Assembly: GCA_963921825.1 (NCBI GenBank)
Contig: OY997593.1
Location: 68,804,039-68,868,038 of the forward strand
Source: Erodium maritimum
Lineage: Eukaryota; Streptophyta; Magnoliopsida; Geraniales; Geraniaceae
Length of the DNA: 64,000 bases
Reading direction: 5' to 3'
Shown: piece by piece, positions 10,923 to 23,170 of the stretch
Position numbering within the stretch: position 1 is the first letter of the stretch
Layout of the letters: every line of letters begins with the position of its first letter
Made by a program: the position numbers and the translations under genes
The notes under the pieces: generated by a model
Databases searched by the model: none
Told to the model about the DNA's origin: nothing
Seen by the model: the letters and a program-made list of their open reading frames with translations, nothing else

Positions 10923-12238
10923 ATTTTTGTTCAACAATGCATATTATAAAACCCGACTCTTTGAAGTAAAGAGCGCGGGGGTGGAACAACAATTACAACC
11001 TAAGAGCATTCCACTTGGGAATCTCAAGAAGCCCTATACCAGGGACGAACCAACCAAATACAACCCAAGATACAACCAGTGAAACAACAATAAGATAACA
11101 ATACAACCAACCATCCCAACCAGTGGAGCAGAAGACTAAGAAGCCAAGTAGAGAACTGAACGAAACAAAGATTTTAAGGTCTAAAAGCCGAATTTATACA
11201 GATTTGAAAACAGGCCTAAAATACCATATTTTCCACCTTTAAGCACAGAAAGGATCGATAGCCTCCAATCACCAAAGTCACCCATACCCTTAACCAAATC
11301 AGGCATTAAACCTTCTCCAATTCTCAAAAGAACCATTCTCCTAAAAAAAGAGGACAACAATCTTTTAATGCATGCGGTCAACATCGCATACAGTTGAGAA
11401 ATTCCAGAATAGATAGACTGAAACCCATCAAAACCTCACTATGAACCTTGGGCTTCTATAGGCCGAGAGGCCCTATGAACTAGCCGACGACCAACACCTA
11501 GAACCGACCAACAAAAATAAAAAATGTGAACGGGAACACTAGAAAACCCAAGGTAAAACAAAGAGGACAAGACAAGAGAAGGAAACCAATTAAGGCCGAG
11601 GTAGGGATGAAGAGTCAGAACAGACATGAGGATCCCTAGATCTGACCGTAATAGGTAGAGCTAGGGACGGAGCCGCCGAGGGAGAAAGGCCGGACTCCAG
11701 AGCAGCGAGATCTACTAGGTCCACAACGATCCAAAGCCTGGAAGCGCGTCCCACGCCCGGAGAAGGGAGAGTCGCCTAAATCTATAGTTGAATCCTTCGT
11801 CGCAGCAACCCCGCAGGAGGATCTACCGCCGCCGTGAGAGCCTTTCAGATCCGTGATTATCCTCTCCAAGGTGAAGAGGAATATCGTCCCACTTTTAGAT
11901 CTGAAAAGGTTTGACAACAAAACGAACGAAGGAAAGAAGAGGACCACGAACCACCGAGCAAACAGAAGAAGTCTACCTCAAAACCTCAAAGATCCACACC
12001 TTTTCAGGCGTAGAAGGACGTCCCACTCTAGATCTGAGGAGACTCAGCTGTCGGCGAGTGATACACGCTCCTAAGGGGACCAGAGGGAAGGGAAGAAAGA
12101 GGAAGAAAGGGGAAACGCAAGGATAGTACCCCTTCCGGCGACCTTCGTGGTCGTGAGGACAAAGAGACCACCGGTGAAGGACGAGAGATGCGCGACGGGG
12201 AAGGGAGTGACTCGCTCTAGGGTTTTTTTAGAGAGAAG
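10923..12238 (-). mobile_element. Non-autonomous LINE-like retroposon B
   Basis: Same layout as retroposons A and D: a CTCTCTAAAAAAACCCTAG start at the high-coordinate end (about 12210-12235), a GC-rich body, a GACCAACACCTAGAACCG phrase shared with A and D, and a TTTATAATATGC type 3' end near 10950. The poly(A) is eroded. A 7-bp ATTTGTT occurs at both edges (10916-10922 and 12239-12245), which is too short to be convincing as a target duplication. Confidence 0.5.
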
Positions 12239-12478
12239 ATTTGTTGTTATATTACATTTACAACTTGCTTGACTCGAGCATGTTTTGATTGTACATGCTT
12301 TCAAATCCTACACATCTTCAACATGTTGACAATTGTTGTAGCTATATGTTCCAACTCTTAAAAATTATTTATAGAGTTGTTTTGATTTTCAAATTTGTAA
12401 AAATATTTTTTTTTATAAATTCAGTTTAGTGATTTTGATTTTTAATAAATATAAATATTTTTATATATTTACGATCAC

Positions 12479-13660
12479 GACGACATCGGTTGCCTTATGC
12501 TCTACGATATGGGTTGGCTCCCGTTAGGCCGAACCCTAGTTTGCTTCCCCGGATTCACCATGACCTTGCTCTGGTGACACCTAGGGCGGCGAAGGTTCAT
12601 ACCGTAATGGAGTACTTGAAGTACTTCACGATCATGACGGTGACGGCTAGAACCAAACGCCTAATCTGTGATAGACATGGGTGGCAATAGAGTGCGGTAG
12701 ATGCATCCTCCATGGCTCTTCGTCAAGGCTGGACGCGAAGATAGAGTAGGGTTTGGATACCCTACGGAGGAGCTGCTCTAGGGCATGACCCTGAGGTCGG
12801 TGGTCGGCCGTTTCTGTCCCCGAGGGAGGTTGTGTCGGTATCCATGGAGACCCCTAAAAGGAGCTGGACACGGTGACAGCCGAGGAATGGTTGTCTTCCG
12901 GGGGGGTTGCCTCCGGAGTTGCTCGGGGGACCGAGGACCGTGGAGATGGCGCTGCCCTGAATGGGAGTCTGGAAGACGGTTCTGCAATGACCGGGATTCT
13001 AGGGTGAGCTAGTTCCAGCCCACTGCCATTGGATCTGAGACCTAAGGAGGGGTTGCCTAGAGGACGGGGTTCCTGTGTGATAATGGACCCGAGACCTAAT
13101 TCGGGACCCCGCTTTCCTACCTGGGGCACCAGCTGGCCACCCACGATAAGCTCTCTCCTGATTCGGTTGCTTGTCCCCAACTCCGAGAGCGTGGGGAGAT
13201 TGGAGGTGGAGGACGAGCGCACCCAAGGGCGCGATGTGTTGAAATTCCATCGGTCATTATCCTTGAGAGCGCCGCTGATGGAGCACGAAAGAGGATGGCA
13301 TCAACTCCTATGTGGGGAGTCATACTACAGGCGGGGAAGAAGCCCCGCCGAGAGGGATGATGCACCGTCTGAGCATCGGGAACTGGCCCTGGGAGGGGTC
13401 CCCAGGCGATGCTTTGCCTCTCACCATGACCATTACTGTTGAGGTCTCTAAGGATCTCCGGTTGCCCGCTCCTCCTCACCGTCTTCTCTCTCTGCCCAAT
13501 AGGCATCATAATAGCGTCTGTGACGATTATGATAGTAAAAGGATCAGTGAACCAATGTTCGTTAATATTGACCTTCTGATGGACGGAGAGCATGTTTCCC
13601 TATACAAGATAATGTAATCGATTTCAAGTAATAAAATTATACCTTTCGTTAAAAAAAAAA
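12479..13660 (+). mobile_element. LINE-type retroposon, relative of 4396-5417
   Basis: The last 390 bp (13270-13660) parallel 5030-5417 nearly base for base: ATGTGGGG, CCGCCGAGAGGGATGATG, CTGGGAGGGGTCCCCAG, AAAGGATCAGTGAACCA and the terminal CTTTCGTT plus A run. The upstream part is divergent. A clear target duplication was not found and the left edge is approximate. Short open frames here have no known domain. Confidence 0.6.
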
Positions 13661-14012
13661 CAGCATAGGCAGCCCTCTAATTCTATAATACAAATTGTTC
13701 CATTATTTTATCTATTTATTGGATAATGCGCTACGAAAGATTTGATAATGGGGACAAAGACCAAACAGTTCTAAGGGAGATGCAGAATGGCAGATATGGA
13801 TAGGTACAAGACTATTTCTTTGCTTGTTTACTTCATGTGCTTTCATCTAAACATGGCCACAAAAAGTGTTTTAGAGACAAGGATTAGACCACTGATTGGT
13901 GGGATTGATTCCTCAGTAGAGAGAAGAACCAAAAGGACCTTCTTCCTTATTTTGAGCTCCTTTTCACCTCCATTTTGCTCTTTTTTTGGTTTCGTTGCTA
14001 TCTGAAGCATAG

Positions 14013-16794
14013 ATGGCTTTTTCAGAATCAATCTATTACGCCAAGGATGCAGCTGGAATCGCAGGTACAATCTCAGTCCCTTTCCTCAATATCTCTGCCT
14101 AGGATCTTGTGAGTTTGATTTGTGAAATCCCAAGTTTCTGAGATTTAGAGCTGCGTACTTTGCATTTTGTGCTGAGATGAAGAGAACCCATCATCCAAAA
14201 TTTGATTTTTCGTTCACATATGCTTGAAACTGGAGAGACCCATGATTTGCTTTTGTGTCTGCATTGTGGCTTTGGAAGTTCATGTTTTGCTGTACAAGTA
14301 TGGAGATTCAGTCTGCATTAGCCCTAGAGAGTTTGTTGATCCCATTTCAAGATCTCACTCTCTTTGAATTTAATGTTTTGTTGCTGATAAAACAAGTGCA
14401 GATTACTGAATGGAAACTTGTTGGTCTTTATTTTCTTGTGATGTGGTTTGAGTTGAAAAGTTTTGGATCTTGGGTTGGTAGATTCTAGGTAGTAACTAGG
14501 AATAATTGCGAAATAGTACCCTGAAGTATTCACTTTTTGCAATTTGTAGCCCGCTTCGTTGATAGTTGCAAAAAAGTTCCCTGAACTTGTCTTTTTGTTG
14601 CAATTTATTTCAGAATGCCGATTTTACCCTTACAATTTAGATATTTTTAAAAAAATAGGTAAATTAAAAAAATCAAGATCTTCACATCCTTAATTTTCTT
14701 ACTCTTTGTACTCTACAAAGATTAAGAAATTTAATGGATATGAAAATTTGTTTTTTTTTTGTTTTTAGTCATTATTTTTAAATATAAATTGTAAGGGTAA
14801 AATCATCATTTTAGCAAAAATTGCAACATAAGACAAGTTCATGAATATATTTTTTTGCAATTACTGAAGAAGAGGCTACAAGTTGCCAAAACTGAATACC
14901 TCAGGGGTACTTTTTTTGCAATTATCCGTAATAATAAACATAACTAATAGATTTTCGTTGCTTTAATTTGAATGTCCCTGGGGATGTGATGCTGGTTACT
15001 GTATAGAAACAGTCATATAAATATTTATTACTGTTAAGTGGGCTGCATTTAAGTGCAAAGTTTAGTCATTGGTGGTTCCTGATGTAACAGCAAGCACTTT
15101 AATGTTCTGACCAAGCAGCTTCTTGACTTCTGAAAGCCAAACAATCACATTGGAATGTTGTAGTATATTTTATCTTCATATTTAGTTGAACTTTTAAACA
15201 TATTAGGAACCAATGAATAGCTATACTCATCGTTGTATGTTCTGTTACTTTAAATTTGCAGGGAACATCTTTGCTTTCGGGTTGTTTATATCACCCATGT
15301 AAGTCCCAATTCTACATACTTTATTCTACGGGACAAGACTTCAAATGAGAATTTAAGCAACAAAGAACTGTTATTTATCTTCTTTTTTTCATTCCAGGCC
15401 AACATTTAAGAGGATTATCAGAAACGCGTCAACAGAACAATTCTCAGGGTTGCCTTATGTATATGCACTTTTGAACTGTTTAATATGTACTTGGTACGGT
15501 TCGCCCTCGATATCCACTGATAATACATTGGTTATGACCGTCAATTCAGTTGGTGCTGTTTTTCAGTTAGTCTACATAATCATCTTCCTAATATATGCGG
15601 AGAAAGACATAAAGGTAATGATCTATGTAGATTACATGAACACTATATGATTATTACAAAAAAAATCGAATGTTTCCAGATTTGAAATTACACGAGATGA
15701 TGATTATAAAGGATAATTGCAAAAAAGTACCTTTAGCTATTCGTTTTTTGCAACTTGTAGCCCTTTTCTTTGATAATTGCAAAAAAAACACCTGAAGTTT
15801 TTTTTGGTTGCAGTTTGTTTAAAAATGACGATTTTACCCTTAAAATTTAGATATATAATATTAAGTAAAAAAACAAAAAAGATTCCAATTTTTCATATCC
15901 TTTAATTTTATTCCTCTTTGACAGTACTAAGAGTAAGTAATTTAAGGGATATGAAAAATTGGATTTTTTGTTCCTTCATATTTCATACATCTAAAATCTA
16001 AGGGTAAAATCATACAAATTGCCACAGAAAAAACAACTTCAGGGTACTTTTTTACAATGATCAAAGAAAAGGGCTTCAGATTGCAAAAAAATGAATACTT
16101 CCGGGCATTGTTTGTATTTGTATTGTAAGGGGCGTTTTATTCGATCTTTTCCCAACATATGTTTAATCGGTAGGTTCTTATGTTTTAAACGTAATTTAAT
16201 TTCGCCTCCATTGATGCTAGCAGGTCAGGATGTCTATACTGCTGGTGGCAGTTATTTGTATGTTTGCAATCATCTTAGGTGGAAGTTTGGAAATGAAGAA
16301 CAGGGTTGCACGACGCCTTTTTGTCGGGTTTCTAAGTGTTGCTTCTCTTGTTTCTATGTTCGCTTCACCCCTGTTTATCATTGTAAGTTCGTAAAAACCA
16401 TTTACCGCACTTCCTGATATAGGTCTCACACATTTCCTTAGTAAAAGGCGAAAACATAAGTTCTATCACTTTACAGAGATTGGTGATCCGAATGAAGAGT
16501 GTCGAGTTCATGCCGTTTTTTCTCTCACTCTCTACCTTCCTAATGAGCATCTCTTTCTTCGTGTATGGATTGTTAAATGAGGACGCTTTTGTTAGTGTAA
16601 GCTTTCTTTAGCACATCACTTCCATTTTCGGGTTGTACTGGTTCATTTCTTACTTTCTATTCTTTCTTTTTCAGGTCCCCAATGGAATAGGAACCGTTTT
16701 AGGGACTGTACAGTTAATATTGTACTTTTACTTCAAAGGTAGATCTCACGAGGACTTGGAGGAAGCAATGTTGCTTGGGTCGAACAAGGAGTAA
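14013..16794 (+). CDS. SWEET2: SWEET2-like bidirectional sugar transporter
   Basis: Six exons with GT-AG junctions: 14013-14064, 15262-15298, 15398-15614, 16224-16382, 16477-16596, 16675-16794. They join in frame to 234 aa ending GSNKE, close to the usual 235-240 aa. It has two MtN3/saliva units (about residues 15-100 and 125-215), giving seven predicted membrane helices. Family landmarks include FISPMPTFKRI, STEQFSGLPY, LLNCLICTWYG, ASPLFII, IRMKSVEFMPF and PNGIGTVLGTVQL. The short N-terminus, the GNIFAFGLFISPMPTF start and the short tail fit clade I SWEET2; its Arabidopsis counterpart is a tonoplast hexose facilitator, so a vacuolar role is inferred by homology. One oddity is Arg where relatives usually have Asn just after the exon 4/5 junction (RLVIRMKS). 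Introns 1 and 3 each hold a related inverted-repeat element. Confidence 0.95.
14499..14928. repeat. MITE-like inverted-repeat element in SWEET2 intron 1
   Basis: The two halves mirror each other: GGAATAATTGCGAAATAGTA...CAATTTGTAGCC at the left and its complement ending GGGGTACTTTTTTTGCAATT at the right. The axis is near 14715, at CTTTGTACTCTACAAAG. The long (about 90-100 bp) terminal inverted repeats suggest a Mutator-like MITE; a clean target duplication was not found. Confidence 0.8.
15711..16123. repeat. Second copy of the same MITE in SWEET2 intron 3
   Basis: Starts GGATAATTGCAAAAAAGTAC with CAACTTGTAGCCC and ACGATTTTACCCTTA, and ends with the mirrored GGGCTTCAGATTGC and CCGGGCATTG. It follows the intron 1 copy throughout, so two members of one family inserted in the same gene. 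Confidence 0.75.
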
Positions 16795-17460
16795 GAATGT
16801 TGGGCAAGAAAAAGGTAAATGGAGATATGTATTATTATGAATTTATCATTAGTTCACATTTAGGTTTAGTTTGTGAGGTAACTGTACATTATTTTCCAAC
16901 ACATATTCTTCTATTTTTGTGTATCCGAATTTATTCTTATAAATGGGTACTTTGCAATTATTCTTTTACATAGAGAAGATGTAATCAAAGTGAGACTGAG
17001 AGCAAATGGTTGTGGCTTTCATTGCTGTTTAGGTGAAGGAAGCTATACCTTAGTCTAATTTATCTAAATTGTTTGTCTTTGTACCTGAAATTCTTCTGAG
17101 ATGCCTCGGAAAATTTGTTGTACGATGTTTTCGTGACCGATAGAAGTTCTTCTTAGTGTCAATTTGGCATAGAAAGTGACACAAATTGTAAGTGTAATCC
17201 ATTGGAAGGCAATTGAGTCTTGATTGTTTATTGCTGTTCTTGTGATTTTTGCTGGCCCAAAAGTAGGTGTTTCGGTCCCTTCTTGCAGTAGATTATTAGT
17301 CGGATCAAACTTTGATTCCATATTAAAGTTAGGCCAACTTTAAAACTCGAACTGATAAGTGAAATCTTTTCAAGTTTGAAGATGTTTATTTAGTGAGGTC
17401 GGGGTTTACGCTAACATGAGGTGTTGGAATAAATGTCGCTAAAAGCTGTTAAGTGTATTT
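16795..17460 (+). other. SWEET2 3' flank
   Basis: Probable 3' UTR and downstream sequence. No coding sequence recognised. Confidence 0.5.
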
Positions 17461-18784
17461 AATTTTTTTTTTTGATCAACAATTTTTTGTTTTATAAATC
17501 CAACAGTTACAAAGTGTAACTGAAGGACAAGGGCAGAGCCCTCAGATGGAACCAAAACATACACCCAACAAGGGGTGAAACAAACACCAATTACAACAGG
17601 TCTAGTAGTACCCAGATATACCTAACATGAAGAACAACTAAAACTCGAGATAACAAACAACTATCCTCGAGTAAACAGTAACCAATCCTGCCCTCAGGCC
17701 CAAAACAAACCCAGAGGCCGCAACACAACTAAAACAAGCCACAACCCAACTAAAGAAAAAAGAAAACAGGAAGAAAGAGAAACCCCGGGGCCCCACCAAC
17801 CCTACCGCTTGACCGACCTAGAGCCGCGCACAATACTCGGAAATCGCCACCTCGAGCCGCGCACTTGACTAGGAGACAACAACCTCGATTCGCGCACCAG
17901 AAGAACGCCAGAACCATTTACGACCCACAGAGCTGCTCCGCCACGAACCGAGCGACGACGACGCTTGACCCGAGTCGTACCCCATGAATCACCACGAGGC
18001 TCCAAACTCAGATCAGTAGAAATGTCGTGACCACGGAACCCCGCCACATCAAAACCACGACCAAAGCACCCACACCCAAATCTCCACCATCACCTCACCC
18101 GACCCAAAGTTTCCTGAAAAGGAGATCCCGCCGCCGACCAACACCGGACAACAAACCAAAAGGTAGACCGGGGACACCTCCGAACCCACCCAAGCAAGAA
18201 GTACCACTCCTCCAAACCAAAACTAGTAGAAACTTCAACAGAGCCAAAAGACTCGAACACCCCACGGTGGCCAACCCCAACAGTGAGGCCCCGACCACAC
18301 CTGGCCGAAGAAACGAAGAAACTAAAATTTAGATTAGAGGAGATATACCTGAGCAAGGATGAGGGGAGGTAGAAGATGAACTCCTTCGTCGAGATACCAA
18401 GCCATCTCTTAGATCTCGAAGATTCAAAAGCAGATCTGGGATCTCCGAGATCTTGTCGGCTGCCATCACAAATCGGCAACCACCAGGGGAGAGAAGAAAC
18501 CCCTACTCCGCAGAGTAAAGGAGCTACCAAGGCCATGAATCTGACTAGGGATGAAGAGGAGAGAAGGGAAAACTAAAAATTGAGATCGGGAGCCCAAAAA
18601 CGAAGCGAAGAAAGGGGAAAGAAGAAGAGAAAAGCGAAGATAAGGGGCAAAGGGGGGTCACCGGCGACGTCCAGGCCATGAAAGCCGGAGAGGAGCGTCG
18701 CTGGTGACCGAGAACGAAGACAAGAAAGGGGAACTTTTAGAGAGAGGTCAGAGCAGAAAAGTTTAGAGAGGGGGGGAGCGAGAC
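17461..18784 (-). mobile_element. Non-autonomous LINE-like retroposon C
   Basis: Poly-T (17464-17473) followed by GATCAACAATTTTTTGTTTT and ATAAATCC gives the TTTATAAAA...GATC-A(n) 3' end on the minus strand. The high-coordinate end has the AGAGAG leader (CTTTTAGAGAGAGGTC at about 18735). The body is GC-rich and non-coding, as in A, B and D. Flanking GTTAAGTGTATTTAA and GTTAAAGGAGTTTAT are only roughly alike, so no firm target duplication. Confidence 0.5.
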
Positions 18785-18829
18785 GGTAATGGTATTCATT
18801 AAAATGGCAGATCAAATAAATAGAGTGGT

Positions 18830-19320
18830 TAAAGGAGTTTATATTGAATCCCTATTATCTCCTTGTCCAAGACTAAGTTGGATTTTGTATTCAACCTAAT
18901 TTCGCGACGTCGTCGTTTGGTCTGGGTTCGGATTGGGCAATACACTTAAATGGTGGAAAAAACTCTCGTTTTGTGCATTGAATGAGTTAAACGACAGTTA
19001 CGGGTTAAGACGTGGTCCAACCATTGTTTTGTCACTAAGGATATTTTAGACTAATTGTTTCCAAATCAGTGCGAGATGTTTCCGCTTCCTTTAGTATCGA
19101 TGAATCTCTTGATCTTTGAGGTAGTATATTGGGATATGTGACTGTTAACTCGATTAAACGAAATAACGAATAAAGAATATGTCAAATATATCCACTCTAT
19201 CTACCTCTAAACTCTCAAAATGCAAAAAAAAAAAAAAAAACAATCTGAAACAAAATTCACTAAAATCCTGTAAATATGTTACCATGAGACAAACAAACCT
19301 TCTTAAATTAAATCATACCG
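18830..19320. other. Intergenic, no gene seen
   Basis: AT-rich sequence with an 18-base A run near 19224-19241. No coding or element signature. Confidence 0.5.
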
Positions 19321-19329
19321 ATCTTGCGG

Positions 19330-20060
19330 ATTTCAGTAAAACTAGGAACAAATGAGGTATACATTACTGTCACTTTCACCGATGATTGCTCGAGGTTCAC
19401 AAGACTTTACTTTCTGAAAACGAAAGACAAAATTAATGAGGTGTTCGTCAAATTTAAAAATGAAGTAGAAAACCAACTCAATAGAATGACCAAAAGAGCT
19501 AGGTCTGATAGAGGTGGAAAGTATGAACTCAACCTTCCTAAAATAAGTTTTTGCGTTGAATGGTATCATCATGAAACCAATGCACCATACTTATCTCAAT
19601 AAGATGGAGTTCTTAAACGAAAGAACCTAATATTAAAGAACATGATGCATGATATGCTTTTAAGTTTGGGTTTTCCTAATGAAATGTGGGAGAAAACGAT
19701 CCCATCGGCTTGCCACATCCTCAATCGAGTATCTCATAAGAGGATCGACAAGACCTCCTAGGAGAAATGAAAATGTTATGCTTCAAAACGCCTGTTTCTT
19801 AGAGTGTGAGTTGTTTGGCCAAAATAGACCTACCTGACCCTAAGAGATTAAAACAAATGATTATGTAGTCATAGGTATGTGCAAAACAACGCATCGTATA
19901 GACTCATAATTTGTAGATGAGTCCTTAATGGTTTGAGCATGTATGCTACGTCCTATAGAAACGCACTAGATGAGTTATGTACATGAGTGTGATGGTGGAT
20001 CTGTCATCTATGGAAGACTTAAGCAAGTCCTCCTTATTAATGTTTCGAAAAACTTGCAAA
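19330..20060 (+). pseudogene. Ty1/Copia integrase fragment
   Basis: Encodes an integrase core segment: TFTDDCSRFTRLYFLKTKDK (the first catalytic Asp region), VENQLNRM, RSDRGGKY (second Asp region), then after a stop GVLKRKN and, further on, PSACHILNRVSHKR. Stops and frameshifts interrupt it. There is no gag, protease or reverse transcriptase alongside and no LTR recognised, so it is an orphan relic. It lies on the opposite strand to the Copia element at 25792-31000. Confidence 0.8.
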
Positions 20061-20462
20061 ATTAAAGGTATGATATATGTGTTATCCTGCAATTACACTC
20101 TCTCTTTCCAATTAGTTTGTCTTCCTCTGTTTTACAATTTGGTAAAGTGAGTGAACGCGTTGTTAGATAGAAGTTATATTAATTTTAAGAAATGTTGTTC
20201 GTTATCAAGAACACTCCAACCACCTTTACAGTTTGAGGTTCTACGTTATAATCAAATTGATTGTTCTAGTTTACGTATGTATAGTTTACAGTTATCGGCA
20301 TATCCCCCAATAACTTGAGAAACATCTTTCAACAATGATTCTTTGTATGGCTTTGAGCCGATGGACTGAGAAAAGACATTCAAAGATGCATGCATAGAAA
20401 CCTAGGATTTGACAAGGTACGGATTTTTTTTACCAGACAGTTTCTAATCTAAACTCTAACCT
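20061..20462. other. Intergenic, no gene seen
   Basis: Possible continuation of the Copia relic, but not readable as protein. Confidence 0.4.
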
Positions 20463-20477
20463 AACTATTCCCTCACA

Positions 20478-20832
20478 TTGAAAGATCTGGAGCTGATTGA
20501 AGCGATGGTGGTACGGGATGCGCTCCAATGGCTTCATCAGGTGGAGTGAGAAGCGATGATTGTCTAGCTGATGTTCTTGCAATTAACTCCCCTGATAGAT
20601 TATTAACCCCGTTGGGGATTATTGTCGAAGATTGTAAGGATTTTTTGAGGGGCTTAGTGGGATACCGGGTTAGTCATATCCGTAGAGAGGCTATTCGGAT
20701 AGCTCATACAGTAGCTCATTCCGCCCGCGATTGGGTGTCTATTTCTTTGGTTCCTGATTGTATGCCAGAGCCTATTCCGGGTCTTCTGGCTTTTGATTCA
20801 AGTTAATGAATTCATGCATTCCGTCAAAAAAA
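20478..20832 (+). mobile_element. 5'-truncated LINE tail with RNase H-like end, 355 bp
   Basis: Perfect 15-bp duplication AACTATTCCCTCACA at 20463-20477 and 20833-20847, with an A run at the 3' end. It encodes the tail of a LINE RNase H domain: SPDRLLTPLGIIVEDC, then VSHIRREAIRIAHTVAHSA, matching the H..RE.N..AH.lA..A pattern of plant L1-type ORF2. The frame is open to the stop at 20804-20806. The intact target duplication indicates a recent insertion. Confidence 0.9.
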
Positions 20833-21026
20833 AACTATTCCCTCACACACAACTAGATTTTACAAGAGAAAGTGATGGTCTTGATCAAATCCGTCTTAGT
20901 AGTCCACACATTGTAAAAACCTAATACACTAAACTGCTGACCCTAAACTCACGAATCTGTTACAAACATTGATTTCTGCAAAACATCGGATAAGAAAACT
21001 GTTTCACATTAACAGACATAAACCTC

Positions 21027-22765
21027 TTACAACAGATCCTTGAGAGTAGTTCTTACAGCGGTTGTACTTTCCTGAATCCAACAACCAAAAAAAATGTCAC
21101 ATAAGAAACATCGTTACAGATCATCAAGAAGAAGCTGAACTATTGTAGTACCTGCATGGTGGTTTGATAAGATTCATGTTTATGATTGTAAGGAAGAAGC
21201 TGACCATTCTCATCATAGAGAATGAGTCCGCTGAACCTCGGAAGCTCACACTTCTCCCCCATCAGTATCGGCCTCTGCCACACCGGCGAGCTCGAGTTAT
21301 GGCTGTGCCACCCTGCCTCCACCCCAAACTGCTCCAACCCCAGCAGCGGCGGCGTCTGGTCTTTCCCGTCGCCCTCCTCCCATCGGTGGGCTCTGCTCCA
21401 CCGGACCGACCCCACGAGCACCTATAAGAACAAGAATACAGTAAAACCAAGGTTCTAAAAGTCGTTAAGCCTTAATTGGCCGGAAGTGGATTTTTGGAGA
21501 TTAATGGGAGACTAATCGAATTAATTGGGTCGGTCAACAAAGAAATGGCGGCTAAACAACACTAGGCCGGAATTTATAGAACACTAAGTAAAACTAAATT
21601 TGAGTAAGGTATTTATTATTCTATCCTCACAGAGTTGAACTTATAATGCCCCCGTCATATTGGACATATTCTTTAGGATACAATGTTTTATTGTACCTAT
21701 TCTATTTATAACGGTTTCAGGAACAAGCATACTATTTCATAACCGTGCCCAAGTGACACTTTAGTGAACCCGCTAATAATATAACACCTTGATTCATAAT
21801 CTCTATGAAGTGTAGGGTTAACTATCTTTTGTACTCATTTTCTATTGGAAACATACCTTTTATATTTTTGCGTTTTGTAACGATCAATAACAGTCATTCT
21901 GTTATGATAACTTTCATTTAGTTCTTTTTATGAATCGGTCACAGAACATTTATTACCCCTCTTGTATTCATAATATAGTATTTAATACCCCTCATGAATT
22001 GGTCACAGATCATCAAAATGACGTAAATTTGACCAAAATTTTATCTAGAACGTTTCCAATATATCAAGATACTAAAAGAATGTTACCAATACATAACGGA
22101 TTCTGAAGGTAATTAACCCTAAACAATAAAAACACATGTCTATGTATAAATATTGTTTCCTCTCCAATCTAGGGACAACACCATTTGCATGTTCTAGCTA
22201 CGCTCGACTTTTCATTACATGTTCTAACGTAAACTTTTTAAAATTATACAGAAAACGACTTCACCTTTCTATCAGTTCGAGTTGTAAAAAGTTTAAAATG
22301 CCCTTGTAAATATATGTTTATGGTAAGACATACAACGAAATATCGATCATAGAACATGCAAATGAGATAAGGCCAGGATTAGGAAATAACGCTGGTTTCA
22401 GTAAGCTTTGGAAATTTTTTAGACCCGGACATGCAACAAAAAGTGGAGTATGGTTAAGACACTTAAATAGGGTTAGAAAATTATGTTACTCCTATATAGT
22501 CTATTTACGTCACATTTTACGAACAAAATGTTGGAAAGAGCACCTTCTTTATAGAGATGTGGCAGCAAGTCGGGGCATTGGCTATGGCGGCACTGGGTGG
22601 GGTTCGGTCATTGTGGACTAGTTGCTTCCTTCTGGCTTTCTTCCTGAGGACGGCCGTGGAGGTGGTGCAGAGGCCGATGGCGACGAAGGCGGTGCAGACG
22701 AACACGAGGAGAGCTCCTTGTGTGGAGACCTTGTACTTGTCCTCTAAGTTCCATAGAGCTTCCAT
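21027..22765 (-). CDS. Conserved uncharacterised plant single-pass membrane protein
   Basis: Three exons on the minus strand: 22765-22544, 21421-21152 and 21071-21027, all GT-AG, joining in frame to 178 aa. The N-terminus MEALWNLEDKYKVSTQ leads into one hydrophobic helix (about residues 17-40, GALLVFVCTAFVAIGL...) and then a basic RKKARRK stop-transfer. The C-terminal domain has VGSVRWSRAHRWEE, GWHSHNSSSPVWQRPIL and GEKCELPRFSGLILYDENGQ, a strongly patterned block I recall from unnamed plant membrane proteins. The last exon adds only 14 residues (ESTTAVRTTLKDLL); reading through its donor instead would stop after three codons (VLQ), so splicing defines the C-terminus. A CTT-rich tract at 22776-22796 lies just upstream of the start, as in many plant 5' UTRs. 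Function unknown; the orientation of the cytosolic domain is inference. Confidence 0.85.
21814..22120. repeat. MITE-like element in intron 1 of the membrane-protein gene
   Basis: Ends AGGGTTAACTATC and GGTAATTAACCCT are inverted. The interior GAATTGGTCACAGATCATC and AAATGACGTAAATTTGACC match, in inverse orientation, the element at 51832-52049 in the dioxygenase gene. Confidence 0.7.
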
Positions 22766-23155
22766 GGATGTGTGGAGAAGAAGAAGAAGAAGAAGCTGGA
22801 CTGTGACACAAACTGTGGAGCACCAAAAATAGCAAAGTGCGTAAATTTGGAAGGTGGGGATGGTTAATATTGGGTTCGGTGGGCTTCACGTGAGCCTCGC
22901 CGCTGGGTTGGGCTAAGTTTTGACCGTTGGGCCCACTTGTAGCCGTTTAGAATTGTTACTTGTCATTCAATGAAACAATCAGTAATTAATGGCACCTCCG
23001 TGATGTTTAAATGTTGCCGTTAACGTTGCAGAAAATAAAAAAATCAGTCGGAGTGTGGTGAAACATTTTGAACCTGATCGGGATTCAATGACCCGAACCC
23101 AAAGAATGGGTCGGGACGAACATATTTGGTAAATATATGTGTGATCCATTTATAT
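22766..23155 (-). other. Upstream region of the membrane-protein gene
   Basis: Holds the 5' UTR and presumed promoter of the gene on the minus strand. No distinct TATA box chosen. Confidence 0.4.
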
Positions 23156-23170
23156 GTATATATTATCTTT

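Noticed and set aside
10998..11020. CTAAGAGCATTCC as a right-hand terminal repeat for the Harbinger relic
   Set aside because: It is in the same orientation as the left GAGCAT end, not inverted, and lies inside retroposon B.
17440..18850. Target duplication for retroposon C
   Set aside because: GTTAAGTGTATTTAA and GTTAAAGGAGTTTAT match too poorly to be counted.
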